A stretch of DNA of 64,000 nucleotides, from the NCBI GenBank assembly GCA_016647705.1, contig CM028332.1:33299300-33363299 (forward strand), written 5' to 3'. The translations under genes were made by a program, and so were the position numbers. Positions 27,642-40,469 of this stretch are shown here, in pieces. This stretch comes from Eucommia ulmoides. Lineage: Eukaryota; Streptophyta; Magnoliopsida; Garryales; Eucommiaceae. Under the pieces are notes generated by a model. That model saw only the letters and a list, made by a program, of their open reading frames with translations, searched no databases and was not told the origin of the DNA. Position 1 is the stretch's first letter; the number at the start of each line of letters is the position of its first letter.

Positions 27642-28960
27642 ATAATAGATAAAAATTCAACCTACTTGTGGCATCTCGTACTAAGTTATATTAATAAGAA
27701 GAAGATTAATAAGATTGTAAAATATGGGATTTCAAGCCCATTTGGCTTAAAGACATTACCAACTTGTAAATCTTATCTCATGGGCAATATGATTAAGTCA
27801 CTCTTTGTTGGACATTAGGAAATGGCTTCTAACATAGTGGGATTGATATATACTGATGCATATAGACAAATCAGCTCCACAACTCAGGGAGGTTTTCCCT
27901 ACTTCATTACGTTTAGGTATGGTTTCCAATATCTTATGAAACACAATTTGGATTCTTTTAAAATGTTCAAAGAATTCATAAACGAAATAGAAAAACAAAT
28001 TGGGAAAAGTATTAGGCCACTTCGATCAAACCGAGGCAGGGAATACTTATCCAAAAATTTCTAGACTATCTCAAACTTAATGATATATTTTCTCATTGAA
28101 GTCCTCCTACTGTGCCAAATTTAAGTGGTGTATCAAAAAGAAAAAGTTAACCTTATGAGATATGGTCAGATCAATGATAACTAGTTTATCTATTTTATTT
28201 TTGGGATATGCCTTTATAACTACAAGTCATTTACAAAAAAAAAAAAAAAAAATTAACTAAATCTGTGCCACCACATGAGATGTAGCATGGGTAGAAGCTG
28301 AGTCTTAAGTATGTTAAGATTTGAACTTGTCGGGCTCATGTCAAAAGACATGAAGCAAACAAGTTGAAATCTAGGGCTGACATTTGTAGGTTTATGAGGT
28401 ATACTATGGAATCTATAGGATACTTTTTCTATCACCTAGAGAAAGTAAATGTATTTGTTCTAAACTTATAGAGTTCTAAGAGGAATTGTTTCTCAAAAAA
28501 GTCAACAATAGAAAAATACAGAATTGGATGTGGGCAAGTTGAACAAACTCGAAATATAGAATTATTAATAATAAATGCATCCAATAGACACGTTCCTTGT
28601 AGATTAAGTATAAAATTTACTCCTCTTAATAGATATCTATAATATCTTGGTTAAAAAGATAGAGATGAGCTACTATTAGAAGTAGGCAATGCCCCGCTAA
28701 CAACGAAGGGGCGATGTTGGACATCAAGAGTAAGAGGTGACAAATAGAAATAAAATCTTAAATGGATTCCATGTACGCTAACCATATATGGACTCTTGTG
28801 TATCCATCTAAGAAAACAGTTCATGTTGAGTGCAAATGGATGTTTAAAAAACCGAACTCATATGGTAAATTTCATGTGGTCAAAGTAAGACCGGTGGTTG
28901 TTAACCATAAAGAATTTAATTTTGATTTGATGATTTTGATGATTACATTAACTTGATGAT
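27642..28960 (+). mobile_element. Copia pol remnant
   Basis: Pieces resembling copia polyprotein follow one another on the plus strand: a GAG-pre-integrase-like segment (about 27650-27820), an integrase-core-like segment (27822-28064) and an N-terminal reverse-transcriptase-like segment (28762-28960). The order is right for copia but most of the element is missing and it has many breaks. It has no LTRs of its own in view and abuts an LTR of family A. It is a heavily decayed fossil. Confidence 0.65.
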
Positions 28961-28969
28961 TTTTCTAGA

Positions 28970-31013
28970 GTAATCATATTTCTTCATATGTTATTACAGT
29001 TTAAAAGAATTTTAGTCTAAATCAAGATGCACTCAGAATGAAAAAAGACAAATGGATAATAGTGTTATTAAGTTGTTCAAAGACAAATGGATGATCAAGA
29101 GTTTGAAATACAAAATGTTTGCGTAGCTTTTAAGGTAAACAACATTTATACGTGTTAGTTATATTTCATTCTGACTAGGATCACACACTATACTGAAATA
29201 AGTCTCAAATGTTTTATTATGTGAGTAGTTAACCATCAATTATGCATGTGTTTGAATATAAAAGTGATAAGATGATTTTCATGCATAATTGGAGGTATTT
29301 AGGTTCAAAATGGTTAACGAAATTGCTAAAACGGTTAACTAGTTGAAACTAAATTTTGAAAATTAGAGTTTCTGGTTCCAACAGGTGATTGCCTCATAGG
29401 GTCAGTCGACCAAAGAGAGCCTATATGATTTAAACTTGAAGTGAAATGGTCGACCCGATGGGTTGAAGGGTCAACCGGTTAAATTAGAGAATTGTGATTT
29501 GCAAAATCTAATCAAGTCGTTCAACCAGATTAGCAAGAAAATCAACTTCTCAGTCCAATGTGTTGAAATTATTTGCAATTTGACCATATCGGTCGATCGA
29601 ATGACCAAGTCAGTGTACCGATTGGTTGCAGATTGAATTTTTAGGAACTTTATTCGAAAATATTTATGCATTGTTTTCAATGAAAAAGACTTCTAACATA
29701 TTTTTTAATATTCTTAAAATATATATATTTATCAGAAATATTTTTGAAAGAATTTTTATGAATTAAGTTTTTTTGAAAATAGTGCCTTTATCAAATTTCT
29801 ATTTTGGTCCCAAAACTTTTAGATCTTATAAAACTTTTGGTTTGACCTTTGACTCAATTGTAAGTCAAGTAAATTTTACTGACCATTTGAAGTGTATCTA
29901 GGTTAAATGTTAATCGTATACATTAGCCAAAAGTTAAATTTTAGGGGTCAAAAGTCCACAGTCAAAGACTTTTTTTTTTTTTGGCAAAAAAATATGATTT
30001 TAGTGACAGGTGGAGTATTCTGAAATTCAAAGATTTAAAATACATAAAAATTTAAATTTATGTTAAGAATAAAATAGATAAAAAAAAAATACATTGAGAA
30101 AAAATCCAAAATTTTACCTTCTTGAAAAACCTATTCTGAGATCAAAATTATGTGAAATCTTTTACGTGATTGAGATGACTTTTGTTTCCGTGCTAAACTT
30201 CTTTGATTATTAATCTACATCTTCAAATCCTGTTAGATCCATCCTTATTTAGATATTTTTAAATATTTTTTATGTTTATTTGTTGATCTATATGAGCTTT
30301 ATTTGTGATTATGTGTGATTTGATCTCTGTGTTTTAAATACTCAAGACAAAATTTAAAACATCTTAATTCTGAGTATTCTTTGATACTTAACAATTGAAG
30401 AATCATTGTTTATAACTCATGTGCTTGAAATTTATTTCTATATTGTTTAACGATTTGATTATTTTACTTGGATTAAATTTTTTTTTTGCGTGCTTAATTG
30501 CTTAACCAAATAAATTGACACGAGCTTGAAATTTGTATATTTGTTAATCATGTTCACTTTTATCTCTCTTAGTCAGGCTGAAATTGAAAATTGATACTTA
30601 TAAGTGTTGGTAGAAACTCCAAAAGAATTTTTTGCATTTGTGAGTTGTAGCTTGGACTTAAGTATAATTAGTCCAAGTAAGAGTGTGTTTGAGTATAAAG
30701 AAAATTTACTCAAATTGGGCGTAAGAGTTTGATTCTCACCTAGAAGAGGGATCTGAATTTAATGGATTTAATTCCCTACAAGAGCTTAGGGGAGTAGATG
30801 TAGGCAAAAGTAGTTTGTCGAACTACTATAAAAATCAGCGCGTCAATTTCTCTATCCATACTCTATGTGATTGTGTTTGTGTGTGTATACATTGAAAAAC
30901 TTCGTCTAATAAAGATAAAATTCGGTAAAATTTGAATAGGTCACAAACAAATAAGAATTAATTTTTAAATTACCCAATTCACCCTCTCTCTTGAGTAGTA
31001 CTTTAGGCCAATA
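28970..31013 (+). mobile_element. LTR of family A with primer site
   Basis: This long LTR-like stretch is related to 519-2723. Shared features are a block containing GATCACACA, a cluster of GGTCGATCGA and GGTCAACCGG motifs at about 29400-29630, and the ending CCCAATTCACCCTCTC ... GGCCAATA. It is followed at once by TTTGGTACCAGAAC (31014-31027), which resembles the initiator-Met tRNA primer site of copia elements. The left end is not sharp because it abuts the older pol remnant. It is the 5' LTR of a partial element that continues to the right. Confidence 0.65.
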
Positions 31014-33374
31014 TTTGGTACCAGAACTAAACCAGCTTAATTGGTTTAACGGCCCAACTAATCGATCACTATGGCACACTACTCATATGATGATCTTTTA
31101 TATGTATCTGGTCTTGAATGTGATAGATCTTTATGTGCTAAATTGGATAATGATTTTTGTAGTACCAGTGGCCAGTGATGATGATGATGATGATGATGTG
31201 GGTGTCCACATTTCTATAGAAATATTATTTGTTTTCACACAACATTTTGCTAAAGAAAACCTTTGTTTAAAAAGAAAAATCGATTCTTTTGAAAACAAAG
31301 GAAAGGGATTTCAAAATTCTAGAACGCAATTGAATATAGAAAATTATTGTGAAACAAAAGAATTTTTAGATGTTATTTATGAAATAAACATTTTTCTTTT
31401 AAAAATAAATTATGTTGAAAATGAACATATTTTTTGAAAAATAATATAAATGTCCTAAAATAAAATGTTTCCAATTTTAGAACTTTTGAGAAAGAAAATG
31501 AGGTTTTAAAATCGGAACTTGAGATCTCAAAAAATGAACATAAATTGATTTTGAAAATCAAATTGATTGAAAATGAATATAGATTCTAAAAAATAATTTG
31601 ATATGGTTTTCTTACAAAGATTAAATCTTGAAATGAATATTGAAAAATCAAAATCTGACCTCAAATACCATATTAAGTAAACCAAGTATGTTCAGTCGTC
31701 TTTCAAAACAAACTATGGAAGTGGATATGCTTCATCGTCTTGCTATTTATCATAACCTATGATTGTAAATTAGTTATTGATGGAAATTATACATGATCTA
31801 TTTCTCAAGCTATTTATCACAGTGATATATTTAATGACCAGTCAAAGTTGAGATGTAATTATTGCAATAAAGTTGGTCATTTAAAGTGTCTTGTCCGTTC
31901 AAAGATGCTAAATTTGTTTCTAACAGAAGCGGATCCAAAATGAGATGGATACCAAAAAACAACACACAAAAAGATTGTACAATGTTACATATAAACAGTA
32001 ATGGAACCAAAGGCCAAAGCATAAAAGACCTACAAAAGTCAAAATGAAAAATCACCAAGAATCCACAAGCGACATTTGAAATGAAAAATGACATCAACTC
32101 AATTGGAAGCAATCAAAGACTTGGAGAATACAAACAGACTGAGCAAAAATGTATACCCAAACCAATCAATAGTTTGAAAGAAATAAAAAATTAAAGTCGT
32201 CTCGAAAGACATCAGATGTACTCCTAACCATTTGCAATTTAAATTTATTAAATTTGTGAAAGAGGCACGTGTCCGGATTACCAATTAAGTAAATTGGTAA
32301 TAGTTCTAAGACCCGTGCTCGATATGAGTTCATTTGTTGTCCTAGAAACATTGAATGGTGGTTCTAACAATCAATTTTGTTTTATTCTTTCTACATATTA
32401 ATATAAAATTTAATTATCTTATACTTCAAGCTATATGAGATTTAATATTTGTGTTTTCAATCATATGATTGCTAGCCCTTATCTACTTTAAGGAATTTTA
32501 AGTGACACTTGTATGAGTTACACAAATTATTTGTTATTTAATTGTCCATTACGTTTTTGCTAGTATATACCTTCTCTGTAGTTATTCTCATTCATCTTTC
32601 ATGCAAAATGATTTTAAAAGAATGTTTTTAATACATGAGTAATTACATTGATTATATTTGAAATAGTGTAATATCGCAATTTGATGTCCGTTGCTTGTTC
32701 ATATTAGCAAAATCCATTTGTGTAGTGTACTTATATTCATGCTCTATATCTTTCGTATAAATGTGTTGTATCAACCTGATTATCTAAAGAGTGCTTCTTG
32801 ATATATTATCTTAATTTGATTGACATATTTGCTTCTATCTTCTTTTGACATATTGAAGTATTTCAAAATGGTAAAATGTTCATCATATTTTGTCTTCTTA
32901 AGTGATGCATATATAGATTTGAACCCAGATTTGACAAATATGTTTGTCATCATCATGTAACTCATATGTGTTGATCTCAGTTTTGTTTATTTGGATTCAT
33001 CCTATCAAGTTGATTTTTTGAAAGATTGTTATGAACTGGGTAAATCAATTTTTTTCTCTTGTCAATCCTTGCATATAATTTGTGTCTCATATTGATTTAT
33101 ATAGGACCACAAATATTTTAAGTGATCCTACATGTCGTATATTGCTTGGATTTGACTAGTAATCAAATATAGCGTAATAATTGATTTTGATTATAATTAA
33201 TCCATTGATACATACTTTGACTTTTACAACTGATTTTCTTGCAAGTATGTTTCAAATAGTTTCAGGTTATAAGATGTTTCATAGAAAAACATACATTCAT
33301 ATCTAACCTTGAAGTTTAAGGCAAGAATAAGTATGAGATTGATTGAAGGAGATATTTGATTAGAGTTTAGTCTA
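31014..33374 (+). mobile_element. Gag and internal region of a family A element, decayed
   Basis: After the primer-site-like sequence comes a gag-like region. An ORF covers about 30991-31437 with an aspartate run (31179-31197), followed by charged, coiled sequence to about 31660 and a CCHC zinc-knuckle pattern at about 31855-31893. From about 32100 to 33374 I see no recognisable domain. No pol region and no matching right-hand LTR in the same orientation are present, so this is a truncated fossil with several breaks. Confidence 0.55.
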
Positions 33375-35780
33375 TGTTAGCGCAGTGATCTACCCAAGAG
33401 GAGGGTGAATTGGGTAGTTATAAAAATTAAAACAAATTATCAACTTATAACACTTGAAAATTCAAATAATTAATTTTATCTTAAATTAATTATGATCTTT
33501 TATAGCAGCGAATTTGTGTTATTTAAACTAGGTACATACCCAAATAACTGAAAATAAATAAAGTAAAATTGCAGCACACCACGATGTATATTGGTTCACC
33601 AAGCTACTGTTGGCTAATCCAATCCTCTGAGCCCCATGGAGAGTCGCACCCACTAAACCACTATGATTCATTTAATCAGGTAAGAACCAAACCCTTACAA
33701 ATGATTCTTTTTCATAGGCTCATAATCAACTTTTATAATTTTCCTTTTCACAGGTTAAGGAAGAACCTCTATCTTTTTACCAAGTTAAATATTAACATAA
33801 TTCTATTACAGAGAGAATCACGACCTAATTCGTTTTATACCTTAGGTTTAAGAATTAAATTTTACCAAATCACTCCAAGTATCATTTTCACTGGTAAGGA
33901 TGGAACCGTTACAATTCACACAATTTTAATTCTAATCAAGAAGAATTAACCCTATCTCTTTTCACGAGAAAAGAGTAACCTAATCTTTTTATACTTTAGG
34001 GATTATCAAACCTCAATCTCTTTACCGGAACAGATAACCCAACTACCCTTGATTAGATATTCCCAACAATATCTAATCCGCACACAACTCACCAATTACA
34101 CAAATTGATAATTTTTTTCCACTCGGAGCTTCTACCACCTCAAATTAATTTAAACTCGATTAATGTCCCGATAAATACTAGTGATAGAAATAAAGTGAGA
34201 ATTTCAAAATCTGATTCTAAAATAAATAGGTAGCACACAATTTAGCACATAATCAGATTTTTACCAAAAATCGTTTTAAAATATTTTCAAGTACTTTAAC
34301 GTTCAAAAAACTATTTCACAAAGATCAAAACTTCAAGCAATGAACAATAATATCAAATAGCAATTTAGATGCAAAATCTTGGAACGATCTCACCAGGATA
34401 CCACCGAATGAATGAAAACTGAATCGCAATAGAACTTTAGATCGGTGATCGCAAAAACTTTCAGCAATTTCCCCAATAACAATTCTCAAGAATAATCTTA
34501 CAATAATCTCTCAGTATATTATCAGAATAATAACTCTTAGAAAGCTCAGGAACTGAATAGCTCTTGAAAGAATAATTGATTGGGATCACTCACAAGTGAA
34601 AAACGCAGGTCTATAAATACTGATTTAAAACAGGCTCTCCAACGGTTAGTTTCCACATGTCATGACACTTAATTACTCATATTGACCCAATATATTAATA
34701 TTAATCAATCCTGGTTCAATTTACTTAATTATAACTTTCAAATCATTCAATTAAGTCCCTCAAATATTTCTCAATCTCAAATCAATAGGATAGAAAGTAT
34801 TAAACGTACCAATTTGAGAAACACTTAAAATATATGCACCATATCTTTAGGGATATCAAAATAAGAATAATATATCTATAATATACTCAAATGCCCATAA
34901 TATCTCCAAGATATTCTCCAAAAAACGGCTAGTAACGGCTATTTTTTGATTAAATCCACGAAATCCTTAAATCCTGAAACAAAACCATCAGTTGATCAAC
35001 TAAAACACACCAGTCGATCGATCGATTCAGGTTGTAGCCCAAGCCAAAATTATTTGCAAGTCGATCGACCAATACTCCATAAGTTGGTTGACCGATCGAT
35101 TCAAGATGCTCCTCAAGCCATTTTTCGGCCATGGTCAGTCGATCGATTATCGATGGTCTGTTGACCGATCGATTCAGGGAGTTCAGGTATCGGCCATAGG
35201 TCGACCGATATCCCCTCGGTCGGTTGACTGATCGATCTAGAGACTTATCCATTTCCACACTACTTCTCATCTGTTGACCGATCCTTATTGGTCAGTTGAC
35301 CAATCCTTACTGGAACACTTCTTCCTTAATTAATTTTAACTCCAATCTTCGATGTTTTTGCCCCTTTAACTAATTCTTTTATCGATTTACTTAATTGACA
35401 CTATTAATCAATTTTAAGCACTAATATTTCTTAGGTCAATATTTCTTTTTCAATTTCACATTAGAGCAAACATGTGAACTAATTAGGATCTTAATAAAAA
35501 CACACATAAACATAAATTCATTTTTGTGTTGTGTCTAATCCTAATCGGGATACATTAAAAGTAAAAATTAACCTGAATAGTTTTCTCCTAATTTCTTCAA
35601 AATCTGCAGTCTCTTAATGCTCATCTCTTTGTCAGTCTCTTTACATCCTTAGCATCCTTAACCATTTCTTCATGATAATAACATCAATAGAACTTTTACA
35701 CTGAAATACTCAATAAACTCATTAGTTCCACAAAAAAAAAAAATAACATTTAATTATCCATCAAAATCTTAGGATCAACA
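33375..35780 (-). mobile_element. Inverted long LTR of family A
   Basis: This 2.4-kb copy lies in reverse orientation. Read on the minus strand it starts TGTTGATCCTAAGATTTTGA and ends with CCCAATTCACCCTCCTC ... TAACA, parallel to the copies at 519 and 23676. The dense TCGATCGATCG/GGTTGACCGATCG cluster at about 34985-35300 is the counterpart of the motif clusters in the other copies. No internal region follows it, so it is a solo LTR or the end of a truncated element. A clean target duplication was not found. Confidence 0.75.
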
Positions 35781-37118
35781 ATCTCCATATTCAACTCAAT
35801 ATTAACACAACCTCATTCTTGTATGGTTGAATGCGAAGTTCGTATGATACGAAATTATTGTCGAACATTATTGTGATCATACGATCATTGAAATTTGATT
35901 CACAATTTTTTGTTCAAAATGCTTGATAATCTAGATATGCTTTGTTATAAAGATTCATAATGAGTACATGCCTACATGAGATTATACACTCACTTGTCCT
36001 TGCAATTCTAACGATAGTCAATGTTGTTTTATTGGACAAAGTTGAGTCATGTGATAATTATTAAATTTTATTATATTTATTATATCAAATAATATTAAGA
36101 TTACATTGAAAATCTCTATAAAATAAGTATTAATCATGATCTAATTTTTAGGCATATGTTCGATTATCCTCATATGGTATTGAGTTTACATGTTTAGAAT
36201 CTTTCATTGAACCTGAAATCATGTCAACCTAATATTATACCATCAAGGCATTTATTTATATATATATATGGCATTTCTTTGTGTGCTTATTAAGATAGAT
36301 ATGTTGAACTATTGATACGATTGCACATAGTTATCTCTGTTAGTATTAGTTGCAACGTTGTAGGTCTATTTCTTAGTGTGAACTATGTTTTGTTGCAAAC
36401 ATTTATCATTCCTTATTTTAAATGGTTATCGTTCTAAAGGCAACTAGCATTTTATGAGATATATTGTAATTTTAAAATATGTGATTATCCATGTTTGAAC
36501 GAGCATTAAAGTTATATCAGTTTGTTTCAAAATATCTATATCATTGTGATTGAGTTTTGCTCAATATCCTAGTCTATGATCTCTCTCGTCGTTAAGGGTC
36601 ATATCCTAGTCTATGATCTCTCTTGTATGAATTTGTAATTTTTGGCGCCTTCCTCATTTCCCACCAACCAAATTCCCACCTAACAATTTTTCCCTCATTT
36701 TTTTCCTGTCAAAGTCTTTCCCACCATTTTGTTCCCCATTTCCCTCCAATTTGTTGTTGATTTTTCGCCTTATTTTTTTCTATAAATAGGAACAACCTCA
36801 GTTCTCATACTTAGCAACGTGTATTGTTGGAATCAATCTTTCTTTAGCAATATCTACCTTATTTTGTTTTGTTCCCAAAAATAAATAATAAAATTTACGA
36901 ACAAGATTACAGTTAATGTTTTTTAATATATATATTATAAAATATATATTTTTTTCATATTGTAAACCTTTCTTATCGTATGTGTGTTTTTTGAATTTAA
37001 ATGAAGAGAAAAAATATGTTGTTTGGTAGAAGTAGCGTTATAATAATCTAATGAAGAAACGATACATTAGACTTAAAAAATATACATAATTAAAATGCAA
37101 TTCACCAACGCCAAAACA
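35781..37118. other. Intergenic stretch with promoter-like sequence
   Basis: There is no coding signal. A 24-base phrase starting ATATCCTAGTCTATGATC occurs twice (about 36564-36587 and 36602-36625). A TATAAATAGGAAC box lies near 36781-36793, after a C/T-rich, CCCACC-containing stretch at 36640-36760. This looks like the upstream and TATA part of a promoter or LTR on the plus strand, but no plus-strand gene follows, so its owner is unknown. Confidence 0.4.
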
Positions 37119-37553
37119 TTATGCATTACTCTCCTCGTCAAACATTTTAATATCTGACTGATATTGACGTTCCCTTGAGAATTTCATGTAACTACGCTCT
37201 TCACCAACCAAACCTTCTTGGAGACACTCACATGCCATCATTTGAAGCTCATGTCGGTGAATTCGAATGTGCATTCGGTTATTTTCTTCGCAGTAGTGAT
37301 GCAACGCCATCTGAAGATCATATGACGTGTCTATTAGCATTATTCGGGCCAATTGACGCACTATAGGAATATTATATTGTCTGCATCCTTCCACCATAAC
37401 CTGTGTTTGGTTCACACGATAAGTGTATTCCTCCCGCATTCTTTCAACCCACCGTGAAGAGTAACGAACTCTTGGATCTAACGAGTATGAGAATTCGTCT
37501 TCCAAAAGCCAATGACATCCCATTGAACGATGCAAATCTCTCATCGTGTACAT
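37119..37553 (-). CDS. Hypothetical protein, 144 codons
   Basis: This open frame on the minus strand is unusually long for the region and encodes a Met-, Arg-, Glu- and Tyr-rich, mostly hydrophilic protein. I recognise no domain, signal peptide or membrane segment. The motif-like core YNIPIVRQLARIMLID and several His residues (HHYCEENNRMHIRIHRHEL) are not ones I can assign. The Met chosen is the first in frame. Downstream of the stop is ordinary A/T-rich DNA, and upstream lie the hairpin repeats at 37.75-38.05 kb. It could be a fragment of a transposon gene, a host exon, or a chance ORF. Confidence 0.3.
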   Translation of the reverse strand: MYTMRDLHRSMGCHWLLEDEFSYSLDPRVRYSSRWVERMREEYTYRVNQTQVMVEGCRQYNIPIVRQLARIMLIDTSYDLQMALHHYCEENNRMHIRIHRHELQMMACECLQEGLVGEERSYMKFSRERQYQSDIKMFDEESNA

Positions 37554-37759
37554 TTTTCAATCCTTATCATTTTATTTATTTTTAATTTATGCAATTATTT
37601 AATTAAATTTACGTCCACCCCTAATCCAGGCAGTCCATCGTATAGTAAAATACCGTACACATCCTTTCCTACTAACCATAGGATCGTTTCGCCTCACGAT
37701 CGGGAGTTACGACGGTACCGTAACTTATACAACTGTGCCATCTCACATGACTATCAGTG

Positions 37760-38040
37760 TCAGAGTCATTTAATATCCCCAATATAGGGGTATCACCCGT
37801 AGAATTTGCACTCCTAACGGGTCAATCAACCACCCGCAGGACTAATCCTCTTGACAGGTCAAAATAATCAACCACCTACAGGACTAATCCTCCTGACAGG
37901 TCATAATATAATCAACCACCTGCAGGACTGATACTCCTAAAGGTCAAAATATATCACAACATAACCAACGACCTGCAGGACGTGCCCTCCTAATATATCA
38001 ATACCATCCCGTAGGACATGCCCTCTTAACGGGATCAAAC
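37760..38040. repeat. Array of related hairpin units
   Basis: At least five diverged units spaced about 45-60 bases apart share a core like AGGACTAATCCTCCTGACAG, usually set off by AATCAACCACC-like spacers. In most units the arms pair: ACCCGT with ACGGGT (37795-37822), ACCT with AGGT (37873-37902 and 37916-37943), and CCCGT with ACGGG (38008-38033). One unit near 37968-37992 has lost its right arm. A further CCCC/GGGG pairing occurs at 37776-37790. Confidence 0.7.
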
Positions 38041-38589
38041 TATGGTATAGTAGGACAAAAATCACTTTCCACATTTAAAATCTACTTGATCCACATAAAT
38101 CATAAAGTCGTCCAATTTTAATAAACATTTTTTTTTCCACAATTTATACAAAAATATAATTTGTAAATTTACATAGAAGACGATACACTCACATTGATTT
38201 TCGCACTGCAAAAAAATATCGTCGTCAAAACTACCAGGACGTTGGCGCCTGTGAACCTAACAGCGATAAGGCCTAAATTAATATTTTATTTATAATAACC
38301 CTAATATGAAATGCGTAACCCTAAAATGTATAATTTTTCACTCCCTAAATTTAATTATGCAAAATTATTATTTACCCCAATTCGCTATATTAATATTCAC
38401 TGTATAACATTATTAAAATTAACGATTGCAATCATTATTATCGTCACGATTACGAAAATGTAATGCTAATAGTTTGATTTGAAGAAAATATTAATCAACG
38501 GAATCATTACCTATTCCGAATCCTCTGTCGGCCGAGAGGTTGGTGTTCGGTTTTTGTTTTTATTACTTTTTTTTTTTTTGCTGGGTTTC

Positions 38590-39130
38590 AGTCGACCACA
38601 CACATACACACACCGGTTGATCAACACACACACCCCTCGCCGGCGACCAAACAACCGAACACACACACACATAACTGATGACCGAACGACACACACACAC
38701 ACATATACAATATAGCGATGATCAACACAGATGCAGTCGAACAACATACACATACACACAACCGGCCGATCAACGCACAGCCACACACTGGCGACTGAAT
38801 ACACACACACACAGCCGACGACCAAACAACCCACACACACACACTCATCTGAACATACACACACACACAGTCACAAATCTCACTCACACACACACACACC
38901 GCCTCGTCTGCATGACCGAACACACACACACACATAGTCGGCCCAAGACCGACAGTCGACCACACTCACACACACGAAATTGACGACGACACACATACAC
39001 ACAATCGTCGACGACACCCACACACCACCAGACAAACAACGACACACACACACCCCTCTGGTCGGACTACAACGATCACACACACACACGCCGAAACACA
39101 CACACACACCCACGCCGACCGAGCACACCG
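38590..39130. repeat. CA-rich compound minisatellite
   Basis: About 540 bases consist of CA runs of 4-10 repeats separated again and again by short GC-rich spacers such as CCGACGACC, GCCGGCGACC, CCGGCCGATC and GTCGACC. The plus strand is almost free of G outside the spacers. Six-frame translation gives His/Thr or Cys/Val-rich ORFs here, which are artefacts of the repeat and not genes. Confidence 0.85.
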
Positions 39131-39339
39131 ACAACGCCGACCAAATGGACAAACCGCCGACCCACTTTAACTTTCAATGGAATATAAAGTCGACATCAAG
39201 TTAGTATCAATTCAGTAGATTCAATTAATTTGATTTTAATTAAAATACTAAAATTTATTTTAAAATATTAAAAGACTAAAATATTTTTTTAAAATAATAA
39301 AATAGTTTTTTCAAACGCATTAAAAAAATAAACTAACTA

Positions 39340-40200
39340 ACAACTAAATTAACATATTAAATTAATTAACTAACTAACATTTTTTAAACACTATATTATA
39401 ATTTATATTTTTCTACATAATGTGTAATTTGCTCAAACTTTGAGGGGCCAAAGTGTACATTAAACAAAGAAACTAAATAAACCAACTAACAACTAAATTA
39501 AAAATTTGAACTAACTACCTAACTAATTAATTTTTTTAAAACAATATATTATAATTTCTATTTCAATTTATATTTTCCCACATGTGTAACTTGTCAAATT
39601 TTGAGGGGTCAAAGTGTACATTTTTTAATTGAACAACTAAATTAATAAATTAAACTAACTAACTAACTAATTTTTTTTAAAACAATATATTATAATTTTT
39701 ATTTTATTTTTACATTTTTCCACATGTGTAATTTGTCAAATTTTGAGGGGCCAAAGTGCATATTTTTTAATTAAACAAGTAAATTAAAAAAGTAAGTTAA
39801 CTAACTAACTAACAATTTTTTTTTAAAACAATATATTATAATTTCTATTTCAATTTATATTTTTCCACATGTATAATTGGTCAAACTTTGAGGAGCCAAA
39901 GTGCACATTTTTTAATTAAACAACTAAATTAGTAAGTAACTAACTAACTAACAATTTTTTTAAAACAATATATTATAATTTATATTTCAATTTATAATTT
40001 CTCACAAATGTATAATTTGCTCAAACTTTGAGGGGTCAAAGTGCATAATTTTTAATTAAACAACTAAATTAACAAATTAAACTAACAAACTAACTAAGAA
40101 ATTAAATAATTAAACTAACAAATTAAATTAACTAACTAACTTACAAATTAAACAAGTAAACAAACTAACTAACTAAATAATTAAACAAGTAAAAAACATA
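39340..40200. repeat. Tandem repeat, about 145 bp, five units
   Basis: Five successive units each contain AACTAACTAACTAAC, then an AATATATTATAATTT block, a CCACATGTGTAATTTG-like block and TTTGAGGGGCCAAAGTG. The AATATATTATAATT-like block recurs near 39388, 39541, 39681, 39828 and 39965. The array decays into AACTAACTAAC repeats up to about 40200. It is a local satellite-like array of low copy number. Confidence 0.85.
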
Positions 40201-40469
40201 GTGATCAAACTAATAAATAAATTAAACAAAAAAAAAAAACTAAAATAAACTTTCTTTTATTGTAGGAGGAAGAAGTTGTGAAATTATTGATGAGCAAACA
40301 CTGCCAAGAGGAAGTATGAAGGAGGAATGAAGAAGGAATCGATATAAGGAGGAAGAACACTTCGGAGGTAAATTTGAAAACTTGGAAAAAAATCGATACT
40401 AGGTAAATTTGAACACTTGGGAAGAAAGAAAATCGGTAAATGAAACTCATATTACCTGTGTATTTATAG

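Noticed and set aside
37760-38040. Regularly spaced hairpin units suggestive of a CRISPR array
   Set aside because: The window is plainly a plant nuclear genome, the units are diverged, spacers are not unique sequences of fixed length, and no cas-like gene is present.
38479-39204. Several overlapping ORFs rich in His/Thr or Cys/Val
   Set aside because: They exist on both strands only because CA repeats lack stop codons in some frames; there is no splice or start context.
40205-40450. 81-codon minus-strand ORF with hydrophobic N-terminus
   Set aside because: It resembles low-complexity Phe/Ser/Leu translation of GA-rich DNA; no supporting splice or promoter signal was found.
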